15,410 nucleotides of DNA from Actinobacteria bacterium UBA959 (GTDB taxonomy: Bacteria; Actinomycetota; Actinomycetes; S36-B12; UBA5976), in NCBI GenBank assembly GCA_002293025.1, contig DBCL01000014.1, positions 1 through 15,410 of the forward strand, written 5' to 3'. This document shows, in pieces, positions 1-6,170 of this stretch. Positions within the stretch are counted from its first letter, which is position 1, and each line of letters starts with the position of its first letter. A model generated the notes under the pieces. That model was not told the origin of the DNA and searched no databases. It was given only the letters and a program-made list of their open reading frames with translations. The position numbers and the translations under genes were made by a program.

Positions 1-255
1 ACTCTCAATTACTGGCTTTAAGTTCTTAACTGTCCAGGTTAGTTTGCCACCTTTTTTCTTGCAAATAAGTGTTTTTCCTGAAGAAATTATCTGTTGATTG
101 ATTTTCTTACAAACTTGCCCCTGTTTGGCGGGAGCAGCATTTGCTTGAGAAATGAAGGTTGATTGCATAAAAAGTATTGCCAGAGAAATGGAGAGAATCT
201 TCAGAGTAGATTTTGAATCAGCACTGTTGATTGTCAACAAGTTTCTATCCTGCAT
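1..255 (-). CDS. Secreted protein with a Cys-KKKGGKLTW motif (partial, C-terminus beyond left edge)
   Basis: I see an open reading frame of 85 codons entering from the left edge. The ATG at 255-253 has a GGAG box five bases upstream and sits 13 bp after the stop of the sugar kinase gene, so it is probably the last gene of that operon. The N-terminus reads as a signal peptide: a polar stretch with lysines at 15 and 19, a hydrophobic core at about 20-35, and a likely signal peptidase I site after residues A-N-A (38-40). The mature part begins APAKQ and carries two cysteines (C49, C65) followed by KKKGGKLTW (66-74). Similar Cys/Lys/Trp motifs recur in exported actinobacterial proteins, often ahead of a larger domain, but I know no function for them. 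The main domain is outside the window, so the role cannot be given. The reading frame and export signal are fairly sure. Confidence 0.7.
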   Translation of the reverse strand, partial: MQDRNLLTINSADSKSTLKILSISLAILFMQSTFISQANAAPAKQGQVCKKINQQIISSGKTLICKKKGGKLTWTVKNLKPVIES

Positions 256-268
256 TGAAGCTCCAAAC

Positions 269-1045
269 TTATGAATTGTCAGTGTGCTTTGTTAATGTCC
301 AAGCTCGAACACCACCAACTAGGGCAGCTGAGTTTGGCACAATCACCACATCATCACCTAGAACTTCAACCACATCAGGTCTAATTTTTCGGGAGTTACC
401 GCCACCTAAGTACAAGCGATCCCATACAAACACCGGCCTTAAACCATCAATCAATTTGCGAACTCGTCTAGACCAAAACACATCACCTAACTTACGACGC
501 TCTATTTCACCAATATATGTGTCGTAAGTTAGTTGGAAACGAACTGGTGCTGCTGAAAGTTCAAGATGTGGAGAGAGCACACCGCCATCAAATAGAGCAT
601 AACCCAGACCAGTTCCTAGAGTTAGTACTACTTCTAAGCCTGATCCCGCTACAACTCCGGCACCGTGCATCTCGGCATCGTTAATCACTTTAACTGGAAT
701 ACCAAGTTTTTCGCTCAAAGCAGTTCGGGCATCAAAGCCAGACCATTGCTCAATAAGTTCTGGTAATGCCAAACTTCGAGGACCATCTTTTGTCACATAG
801 TGAGGGGTGGTCACAACCACACCATGTCGGATCATGCCCGGAATTCCAACAGTGCAGCGATCAGCCTTGGGTAGTCGGGCTGCCAAGTTAGCCAATGTTT
901 CAATAAATAGCTCAGTACTAAATGGGTACGGTGTTTGAACTCTGATTGGTTGCACTCGCATGGTGCCAGATTCATCTAGCACGGTGGCTTTAATGCCACC
1001 GCCACCACAGTCAATAGCCAAAGTTGAGAGCATGGTGCCAAGCAT
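269..1045 (-). CDS. ROK-family sugar kinase, polyphosphate-glucokinase-like
   Basis: The 258-residue protein matches the short ROK kinases related to polyphosphate glucokinase, cytoplasmic enzymes that phosphorylate glucose using polyphosphate or ATP. Visible motifs are the N-terminal phosphate loop (residues 11-19, IDCGGGGIK), GIPG at 67-70, the catalytic-base motif VINDAE with Asp123, the second phosphate motif LTLGTGLG (141-148), and GGGNSRK (214-220). Two deviations stand out. The loop usually reads GG(T/S)GIK but here the Thr/Ser is Gly. The region after Glu162 reads ELSAAPVRF, where relatives as I remember them have a GH or HH pair contacting the sugar. Substrate and activity are therefore uncertain. 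It starts 6 bp after the dedA stop; an ATG at 1033 would also keep the whole fold. It is probably translated with dedA and the downstream secreted protein. Family assignment is firm, glucokinase activity is inference. Confidence 0.85.
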   Translation of the reverse strand: MLGTMLSTLAIDCGGGGIKATVLDESGTMRVQPIRVQTPYPFSTELFIETLANLAARLPKADRCTVGIPGMIRHGVVVTTPHYVTKDGPRSLALPELIEQWSGFDARTALSEKLGIPVKVINDAEMHGAGVVAGSGLEVVLTLGTGLGYALFDGGVLSPHLELSAAPVRFQLTYDTYIGEIERRKLGDVFWSRRVRKLIDGLRPVFVWDRLYLGGGNSRKIRPDVVEVLGDDVVIVPNSAALVGGVRAWTLTKHTDNS

Positions 1046-1051
1046 GCCTTA

Positions 1052-1717
1052 TTAAGGTTTTTGGTCACCTTTTGGGCTGGTGAATTTGCGTTCTTTAGCC
1101 CAGGTTCTAATACCGGCAATAATTGAAGCTGAGATGAAGAAGGCGGCAATTAGATAAGCCACACCCTCAACTGCTGGATTGCTGGCCGCAAAGTAGCCAG
1201 TGAGGGTGAGCCCAACTCCCCAAGCTAAGGCACCTACAAAGTTTGCCGATAAGAATTTGTAGTAGTTCATCTTGCCGATGCCTGCAATTGCTGGAATCAA
1301 GACACGAGCCCAAGGCATAAAACGTGCAATAACAACTGACCACCATCCATATTTGCGATAGAACTCTTCGGTTCTAGTTATGGCACGCTGTATGCGAGCC
1401 CCACCATGTTTCTCTAGATATGGTCTTCCGTAATGCCGACCAAGAAGAAATCCAACCTGATCCCCAATAAATGCAGCCAAACCAACACCAATTACTAATA
1501 CGTAGATATTTATCGAATCTGTAACAGCAGCCACTAACCCTGCGGCAAAGATTAAAGAGTCACCCGTAATAAATGGGATGAAGACTCCTATAAACAAACC
1601 AGTGCCTGCAAAAACGAGCCCCCAAACTGCTAGATAGAAAATTACTGTGCCAGCATCATTAATCCAGCTGGATAATTCACCATCAAGGGCAGCATGTGGG
1701 ACGAGCACGAAATTCAT
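1052..1717 (-). CDS. DedA-family integral membrane protein
   Basis: The 221-residue protein belongs to the DedA / SNARE-associated family of inner-membrane proteins, members of which act in lipid-carrier flipping and membrane homeostasis. Diagnostic segments are FIPFITGDSLIF (46-57), with the acidic residue D53 in the re-entrant loop, GRHYGRP (93-99), and FYRKYGWW followed by ARFMPWARV (119-139) with the conserved arginines, then IAGIGKM and N159 in the last conserved helix. Hydrophobic spans lie at about 24-48, 54-64, 71-92, 140-172 and 185-203. The C-terminus is lysine-rich. There is only a weak purine box before the ATG, but TAGGCT lies 7 bases upstream, which would suit a leaderless transcript. 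The specific substrate cannot be told from the sequence. The neighbours are a ZIP transporter upstream and a sugar kinase downstream. Confidence 0.88.
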   Translation of the reverse strand: MNFVLVPHAALDGELSSWINDAGTVIFYLAVWGLVFAGTGLFIGVFIPFITGDSLIFAAGLVAAVTDSINIYVLVIGVGLAAFIGDQVGFLLGRHYGRPYLEKHGGARIQRAITRTEEFYRKYGWWSVVIARFMPWARVLIPAIAGIGKMNYYKFLSANFVGALAWGVGLTLTGYFAASNPAVEGVAYLIAAFFISASIIAGIRTWAKERKFTSPKGDQKP

Positions 1718-1724
1718 GTTGGCA

Positions 1725-1730
1725 AGCCTA
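1725..1730 (-). promoter_or_regulatory. Possible -10 box of a leaderless dedA transcript
   Basis: On the minus strand TAGGCT ends 7 bases before the dedA ATG. It fits the actinobacterial TANNNT -10 pattern and would place the first transcribed base at the start codon. I found no convincing -35 element, and a weak GTTAGG ribosome site overlaps it, so this is tentative. Confidence 0.25.
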
Positions 1731-1775
1731 ACTTAAACAGCAATTTAGTCCTGAGCAAAGGGCATTAAAAATGAG

Positions 1776-2465
1776 TTAGTGATCGAGATCACGCAAAGAT
1801 CTTAAAGACTTTACCCCATTAGGGATTAGTTCTAAAACCGATAAAGTGATCATAATCCCAGCTACCAGCGTTAATAATTTTGCAATCAGAATTTCAGAGA
1901 GCGCTGCACTTTCATAAAGCACAATCCCAGCACCACTCACTTCCGCAAGTGCAGCTATGGAAACTAAAACGAATGCCCTAGTTCTCGAGCCTGCTGCAGC
2001 GAGTGCAGTTGCCGCAATTGCTACCCCCTCAGGGATGTTATGCAATGCAATCGCAATTGTGGTTGCAATTCCTGACTGCAGATCAACAATTGTGGTAGCA
2101 ATTGCAGCAGCACCTTCTGGAATGTTGTGTAGGGCCACTGCGATCGCAACTAAAGTTGCAGATTGTTGCAGTGAATGCTTTGGTCCATAGAATTTATCTC
2201 CAATAAACCGCAAAACTTGAACAGCACCAGCCCCAAGAATTAGCCAGATAAAGATTTCAAGACTTCCTAAGCCAGCATCAATCGACCCTGGGATCAGCTC
2301 AAAGAAACTAACTGCCAGCATGGCAATTGCTGCAAACAACAAGGTTAAGGCGATGACCTTCTTAGATAGATCTTTCTTTATTGCCACAATCACCCAACCA
2401 AGCATGGTTGAGCCTGCAGCAATTACTGAAAACCAGAAACCCAATAAAGCATTATCTAGATTCAT
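1776..2465 (-). CDS. ZIP-family divalent metal transporter
   Basis: The 229-residue membrane protein carries the two hallmark ZIP motifs: LHNIPEGAA (112-120, metal ligands H113, N114, E117) and LHNIPEGVA (141-149, ligands H142, N143, E146). These are the binuclear metal site of transmembrane helices 4 and 5. A further acidic residue (E175) in the LAEVSGAG segment fits helix 6. About eight hydrophobic spans cover the protein, with a short charged loop at 86-100 that lacks the long His-rich loop of many ZIPs. The family moves Zn2+, Fe2+ or Mn2+ into the cytoplasm; selectivity cannot be read here. It begins 9 bp after the stop of the MshD-like gene with only a weak ribosome site, so translational coupling is likely. 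The repeated GCAATTG words in the DNA simply encode Ala-Ile-rich helices. Confidence 0.9.
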   Translation of the reverse strand: MNLDNALLGFWFSVIAAGSTMLGWVIVAIKKDLSKKVIALTLLFAAIAMLAVSFFELIPGSIDAGLGSLEIFIWLILGAGAVQVLRFIGDKFYGPKHSLQQSATLVAIAVALHNIPEGAAAIATTIVDLQSGIATTIAIALHNIPEGVAIAATALAAAGSRTRAFVLVSIAALAEVSGAGIVLYESAALSEILIAKLLTLVAGIMITLSVLELIPNGVKSLRSLRDLDH

Positions 2466-2474
2466 ATGGCCCGA

Positions 2475-2999
2475 TTATTCATGATGTAGCTTCTTTTTGA
2501 TAGAAACATGCTGAGTGGAAATGTGCTTAAACCCAAATTTCTGATAAGTAGTCAGTGCTGGTTTATTCGGTGCATCCACGTAGATGATGGCTTCATTAAA
2601 GCCCTTTTTTCTAATGTGGTTCAATCCCATCGATAGCAAACTACCACCCAACCCTTTGCCCTGGAATTCTTTAATTAAACCGATAATGAATATCTCGGCA
2701 TCGGGAACTGGTCTTTCAATATGAATCTTGACCCAGACAAATCCGATTATTTTGTTACTTTCTCGAATCAATAAGAAGTCTTTGGGATCAAACCAAAAAG
2801 AATTGAGATTTTCATGCAGTTGTTCTAGCGACATATCGCCTTGCTCTGGATGCTCCGCAAATGCTGATGCATTTGCGGTTAGCCAACCAGTTTCGTCTTT
2901 ACCAACTTGGAAGTTAGAGATCTCAAAGGAATCAGGAAATGAATATGTGAGCTGCGAGTTAAGTTCGGTTCGCATAAGCCAAATCTCTCGAGAATCCAT
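2475..2999 (-). CDS. GNAT acetyltransferase resembling the C-terminal domain of mycothiol synthase (MshD)
   Basis: The 174-residue protein shows a GNAT fold. The acetyl-CoA pyrophosphate loop is EFQGKGLGGSLL (111-122), followed by the helix LNHIRKKGF and the late motif YVDAPNKPALTTYQKFGF (140-157). FAEHPEQG (47-54) and FWFDPKDFLL (68-77) are hallmarks of the C-terminal, catalytically active half of MshD as I remember it. MshD transfers acetyl from acetyl-CoA to Cys-GlcN-inositol in the last step of mycothiol synthesis. Known MshD proteins have two GNAT domains and about 300 residues; this has only one, and the conserved region starts near residue 27, so no second domain is hidden upstream (a tRNA gene lies there). 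ATG 2999 and ATG 2975 are both possible starts, each with a weak ribosome site. Mycothiol synthase activity is inferred, and a related acetyltransferase of other function is possible. Confidence 0.72.
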   Translation of the reverse strand: MDSREIWLMRTELNSQLTYSFPDSFEISNFQVGKDETGWLTANASAFAEHPEQGDMSLEQLHENLNSFWFDPKDFLLIRESNKIIGFVWVKIHIERPVPDAEIFIIGLIKEFQGKGLGGSLLSMGLNHIRKKGFNEAIIYVDAPNKPALTTYQKFGFKHISTQHVSIKKKLHHE

Positions 3000-3037
3000 T
3001 TATTGGAGTTTCCATTTCTGGGGGCAAATTGAAGCAT

Positions 3038-3114
3038 TGGGGTGAGTGACGGGACTTGAACCCGCGGCATCCGCGACCACAACGCGGCGCTCTACCAGCT
3101 GAGCTACACCCACC
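3038..3114 (-). tRNA. tRNA-His (GUG)
   Basis: The cloverleaf folds fully: acceptor GTGGGTG with CACTCAC (one G-U pair), D arm GCTC/GAGC, anticodon stem CCGCG/CGCGG with loop TTGTGGT (anticodon GTG), and T arm GCGGG/CCCGT with loop TTCAAGT. An encoded G at position -1 (3114) faces C73, the identity mark of tRNA-His, and CCA is encoded at 3040-3038. It lies between orn and the MshD-like gene on the same strand, with no clear terminator on either side. Confidence 0.97.
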
Positions 3115-3161
3115 ATGAAAATGTCTGAATTTTGATGTTCAGCCACTTTAGTCAGCGGAGT

Positions 3162-3803
3162 CTAGCCGAGATCGTTTTGAGCCCCGCGAGCAGTATTTAT
3201 CTGGTCTGCTACTGCTTTAACGCGTTCAGTTGTGGGCCCAGGATCTGGCTGAAATACCAAATCTCGGTAGAACTTCAGTTCCTGAATTGATTCACGAATA
3301 TCAGATAGTGCTCGGTGATTTCCGACTTTGTCAGGAGTGCCAAAAAATACTCTTGGATACCAGCGACGAACAATTTCTTTGACACTGGAGACATCTAACA
3401 AGCGGTAGTGCATATGTGCATCAACCTTTGGCATATCACGAGATAGAAAGCCACGATCAACATAAACGCTGGATCCTGCCAGTGGAGATTTTCTTGGTTC
3501 TGGGATGTGCTTTTTGATGTAAGCCAAAAGTTGATCTTCTGCTTGGCCCAAGCTGATCCCATCTGGAATTTCATCAATAAGTCCAGAAGCGGCATGCATG
3601 TTTTTTACAACCTCAATCATGTTCTCAACAGAACTCATGTCAGCAGGTCTGATAACTACTTCGAAGCCAGCATCTAACTCTGTTAAGTCGGCTTCGGTAA
3701 CGATGCAAGCAACTTCAACTAGTGCATCTTTAGTGAGATCTAGACCGGTCATCTCGCAGTCGATCCAGACTATTCGCTCACTGGTTCGGGATTGATTATT
3801 CAT
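3162..3803 (-). CDS. orn: Oligoribonuclease (DEDDh 3'-5' exoribonuclease)
   Basis: The protein (213 residues from the ATG at 3803) degrades RNA 2-5-mers to mononucleotides, including pGpG, in the last step of mRNA turnover in the cytoplasm. Motifs follow the family order: WIDCEMTGLD near the N-terminus (first Asp and Glu of DEDD), HAASGL in the middle, VYVDRGFLSRDMP with the second Asp and a conserved RYLDVS-like segment (YRLLDVSSVKEIVRRW), and NHRALSDIRESI with the catalytic His and last Asp. Family length is 180-215, so it is full length with a short C-terminal tail. An upstream in-frame TTG at 3812 is unlikely as start, because an AAGG box sits 9 bases before the ATG and directly abuts the TTG. 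The tRNA-Arg CCA end is only 14 bp upstream, so both may come from one transcript. Confidence 0.95.
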   Translation of the reverse strand: MNNQSRTSERIVWIDCEMTGLDLTKDALVEVACIVTEADLTELDAGFEVVIRPADMSSVENMIEVVKNMHAASGLIDEIPDGISLGQAEDQLLAYIKKHIPEPRKSPLAGSSVYVDRGFLSRDMPKVDAHMHYRLLDVSSVKEIVRRWYPRVFFGTPDKVGNHRALSDIRESIQELKFYRDLVFQPDPGPTTERVKAVADQINTARGAQNDLG

Positions 3804-3817
3804 ATGGGCCAACCTTA

Positions 3818-3893
3818 TGGCCCGCTCGGAGGGACTCGAACCCCCAACCTACCGGGTAGAAACCGGTTGCTCTATCCATTGAGCTACGAGCGG
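3818..3893 (-). tRNA. tRNA-Arg (UCU)
   Basis: The full cloverleaf is visible: acceptor CCGCTCG pairs perfectly with CGAGCGG, D arm GCTC/GAGC, anticodon stem ACCGG/CCGGT with loop TTTCTAC (anticodon TCT, reading AGA/AGG), T arm GGGGG/CCCTC with loop TTCGAGT, discriminator G and encoded CCA at 3820-3818. It directly precedes orn, whose ribosome binding site begins two bases beyond the CCA end. Confidence 0.97.
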
Positions 3894-4025
3894 TGAGCGT
3901 ATTCTGCCTTAGGTCCCCACCCAAACTTCTTCCACAACCAAACTTAGATGGCTTCCCCTTATTTGGCCAATGGCTGCACCCTTATGCCCGCACTAAATAG
4001 TGCGGGCATAACTAGGAGACTAACC
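3894..4025. other. Divergent intergenic region tRNA-Arg / ssb
   Basis: Besides the 30-nt palindrome it holds the ssb ribosome site AGGAG at 4014-4018 and an 8-bp TTGGCCAA palindrome at about 3963-3970. I cannot pick promoter boxes with any confidence for either direction. Confidence 0.5.
3982..4011. promoter_or_regulatory. Perfect 14-bp inverted repeat in the ssb leader
   Basis: The arms TTATGCCCGCACTA and TAGTGCGGGCATAA are exact reverse complements separated by two A residues. The repeat ends two bases before the AGGAG ribosome site of ssb (4014-4018). No T-tract follows, so it is not a classical intrinsic terminator. It could be an operator for a dimeric regulator or an mRNA hairpin controlling ssb-ettA translation. 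It lies in the 132-bp space between divergent tRNA-Arg and ssb and could affect either side. The repeat itself is certain, the role is inference. Confidence 0.6.
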
Positions 4026-4478
4026 ATGAATGACGTTTTACTAACTGTTACCGGAAATGTTGTATCAGACCCGCAAGAGCGTACCTTTGAAAATGGAAAT
4101 GTGCTCTGCACATTTCGGATTGCAGTGAACCCTCGAAAGTTTGATAGAACCTCAGCGCGTTGGGTGGATGGTGAATCGATGTTTATGTCGGTTATCACTT
4201 GGCGTGGACTTGCTGAAAATGTCGCAAAGAGTTTTAGTAAAGGGGATCCAATAATTGTTTCTGGAAAACTGAAAGTGAGAAGATGGGACTCAGGAGAGAG
4301 ACAAGGTACAAGCGTAGAAATTGAAGCAGTCAGTTTGGGCCACGACCTAAGTCGTGGAACAAGCAGTTTCACTCGGGTAAAGCGAAGCATCTCAGCTGAA
4401 GAGTTACATGTTGATGAGCAATCAGATTCGGTAGTGGATTCTTGGTTAGCGGAAGGCAGTTCCAGCAATGCTGCTTAG
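4026..4478 (+). CDS. ssb: Single-stranded DNA-binding protein, SsbB-like paralogue
   Basis: The 150-residue protein has an SSB OB-fold at about residues 1-110: MNDVLLTVTGNVVSDPQ, then a CTFRIAVNPR strand, WVDGESMFMSVITWRGLAENVAKSF, and KGDPIIVSGKLKVRRWDSGERQGTSVEIEAVSLG. This is the family pattern for binding ssDNA in replication and repair. The C-terminal tail is short and ends SWLAEGSSSNAA. It lacks the acidic DDDIPF-type tip that recruits partner proteins in the main SSB, which suggests the second actinobacterial SSB (SsbB type) rather than the essential one. I chose ATG 4026 over an upstream in-frame ATG at 3948 because AGGAG lies 7 bases before it and the OB-fold begins there. It is followed 21 bp later by ettA, an adjacency I remember from other Actinobacteria (Rv2478c-Rv2477c). 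Confidence 0.9.
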   Translation: MNDVLLTVTGNVVSDPQERTFENGNVLCTFRIAVNPRKFDRTSARWVDGESMFMSVITWRGLAENVAKSFSKGDPIIVSGKLKVRRWDSGERQGTSVEIEAVSLGHDLSRGTSSFTRVKRSISAEELHVDEQSDSVVDSWLAEGSSSNAA

Positions 4479-4499
4479 CGCTTGAGGTAGAGTTCTCAC

Positions 4500-6170
4500 A
4501 TGGCCGAATACATTTACACCTTACAAAAAGCACGCAAAGCACATGGCGACAAGGTTGTGCTCGACAACGTAACTTTGATGTTCCTCCCTGGAGCCAAGAT
4601 TGGTGTTGTTGGACCAAATGGATCTGGTAAGTCCACGCTATTAAAGATTATGGCTGGGTTAGAAACAGTTTCTAATGGTGAAGCCACTCTTACTGCCGGC
4701 TATACGGTTGGTATTTTGGAGCAAGAACCAAAACTCGATGAATCTAAAAATGTCCTGCAAAACGTTGAAGTTGGGATGAAAGAAACCAAAGCTATGTTGG
4801 ATCGCTTCAATGAGATTGGTGCCGAACTTGCTAATCCAGATGCTGATTACGACACTTTGCTGGCTGAAATGGGCAAACTACAAGAGTTGCTAGATCATAA
4901 AAATGCATGGGATTTAGATTCACAAATAGAACAAGCAATGGATGCGCTGCGCTGCCCTGCACCTGATGCTGATGTTTCAGTCTTATCAGGCGGTGAAAAA
5001 AGGCGAGTGGCACTTTGTGCTTTGTTGTTAAGTAAGCCTGACCTATTACTTCTAGATGAGCCAACAAACCATTTGGATGCAGAGTCAGTGTTGTGGCTCG
5101 AGCAACACTTAGAGAAATATGCTGGAACAGTTATTGCGATCACGCACGATAGGTATTTCCTAGACAATGTTGCTGAATGGATTTTGGAACTTGACCGCGG
5201 TCGTTGCTATCCATACGAAGGCAACTACTCAACTTATTTAGAAACTAAGCAAACTCGACTAAAAGTCGAAGGTGCTAAAGACACCAAACTTCGCAAACGG
5301 CTCGAAGATGAGTTGGCCTGGGTTAGGTCATCACCTAAAGCTAGACAGGCTAAGAGCAAGGCCCGCTTGACTAAGTATGAAGAGATGGCTGCTGAAGCTG
5401 ATAAATTCAAGAAATTAGACTTTGAAGAAATTCAAATACCTCCTGGCCCAAGACTTGGTGCAGTGGTTGTTGAGACTGAGAACTTAACCAAAGGTTTTGG
5501 TGATCGAGTTTTAATCGATGAATTGAGCTTCTCACTTCCTCGAAATGGCATTGTTGGAGTGATTGGTCCAAACGGAGTTGGTAAGACCACCCTATTTAAG
5601 ATGCTAACCGGCTTTGAAACTCCAGACAGTGGCAGCATTAAAGTTGGAGAGACAGTTCTAGTTGCATATGTCGATCAAAGTCGCGAAGGCATTGATGCCA
5701 AAAAAACTGTTTGGGAAGTTGTCTCAGATGGCTTGGATTACATCAAGGTTGGAAATGTTGAAATGCCTTCGAGAGCATATGTTGGAGCTTTTGGATTCAA
5801 AGGACCAGATCAACAAAAGCCAGCAGGTGTTCTTTCAGGTGGTGAGCGCAACAGGTTGAACTTGGCTTTGACCTTGAAGTTAGGTGGCAATTTATTGCTA
5901 CTTGATGAGCCAACTAACGACTTGGATGTAGAAACTCTAGGTAGCCTTGAAAATGCACTTCTTGAATTTCCAGGCTGCGCTGTGGTGGTAAGCCACGATC
6001 GTTGGTTCTTGGATCGAGTAGCCACCCACATCTTGGCTTATGAAGGTGATTCAAAGTGGTTCTGGTTTGAAGGTAATTTTGAAGGGTACGAGAAAAACAA
6101 GATTGAGCGCTTAGGAGTTGAGGCATCTCGACCACATCGCGCTACCTATCGAAAGTTAACCCGTGACTAG
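4500..6170 (+). CDS. ettA: Energy-dependent translational throttle protein EttA (ABC-F ATPase)
   Basis: The 556-residue protein has two ABC ATPase domains and no membrane segment, the ABC-F layout. Domain 1 has Walker A GPNGSGKST (38-46), signature LSGGEKRR (162-169), Walker B LLLLDEPTN with catalytic E187, and H-loop H216. Domain 2 has GPNGVGKTT (356-364), LSGGERNR (445-452), LLLLDEPTN with E470, and H499. Both glutamates sit at almost the same positions as in E. coli EttA. An acidic/Leu-rich insertion at about 90-140 is the arm motif, and residues 245-310 form the charged linker between the domains that reaches the ribosomal P/E site. The family binds the ribosomal E site and gates the first elongation step according to the ATP/ADP ratio. 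Length matches the family. The ribosome site is modest (GAGG, or GAG nearer). It overlaps the next gene by 8 bp. Confidence 0.95.
   Translation: MAEYIYTLQKARKAHGDKVVLDNVTLMFLPGAKIGVVGPNGSGKSTLLKIMAGLETVSNGEATLTAGYTVGILEQEPKLDESKNVLQNVEVGMKETKAMLDRFNEIGAELANPDADYDTLLAEMGKLQELLDHKNAWDLDSQIEQAMDALRCPAPDADVSVLSGGEKRRVALCALLLSKPDLLLLDEPTNHLDAESVLWLEQHLEKYAGTVIAITHDRYFLDNVAEWILELDRGRCYPYEGNYSTYLETKQTRLKVEGAKDTKLRKRLEDELAWVRSSPKARQAKSKARLTKYEEMAAEADKFKKLDFEEIQIPPGPRLGAVVVETENLTKGFGDRVLIDELSFSLPRNGIVGVIGPNGVGKTTLFKMLTGFETPDSGSIKVGETVLVAYVDQSREGIDAKKTVWEVVSDGLDYIKVGNVEMPSRAYVGAFGFKGPDQQKPAGVLSGGERNRLNLALTLKLGGNLLLLDEPTNDLDVETLGSLENALLEFPGCAVVVSHDRWFLDRVATHILAYEGDSKWFWFEGNFEGYEKNKIERLGVEASRPHRATYRKLTRD

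Noticed and set aside
1990..2200. Repeated GCAATTG words in the ZIP gene that look like a direct repeat
   Set aside because: They encode Ala-Ile-rich helices and the two standard HNIPEG motifs; this is the normal ZIP helix 4/5 pattern, not a DNA repeat element.
3115..3161. Small hairpin CTGAA/TTCAG with a short T-run between orn and tRNA-His
   Set aside because: Five pairs and an eight-base loop are too weak for a terminator.
4096..4116. 9-bp inverted repeat (GAAATGTGC / GCACATTTC) inside ssb
   Set aside because: Perfect but short, inside conserved OB-fold codons; hairpins of this size occur by chance, so I did not score it as a finding.
3959..4468. Long minus-strand reading frame opposite ssb (169 codons)
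   Set aside because: It mirrors the ssb gene, has Ser/Leu-rich composition typical of an antisense shadow, no ribosome site and no recognisable domain.
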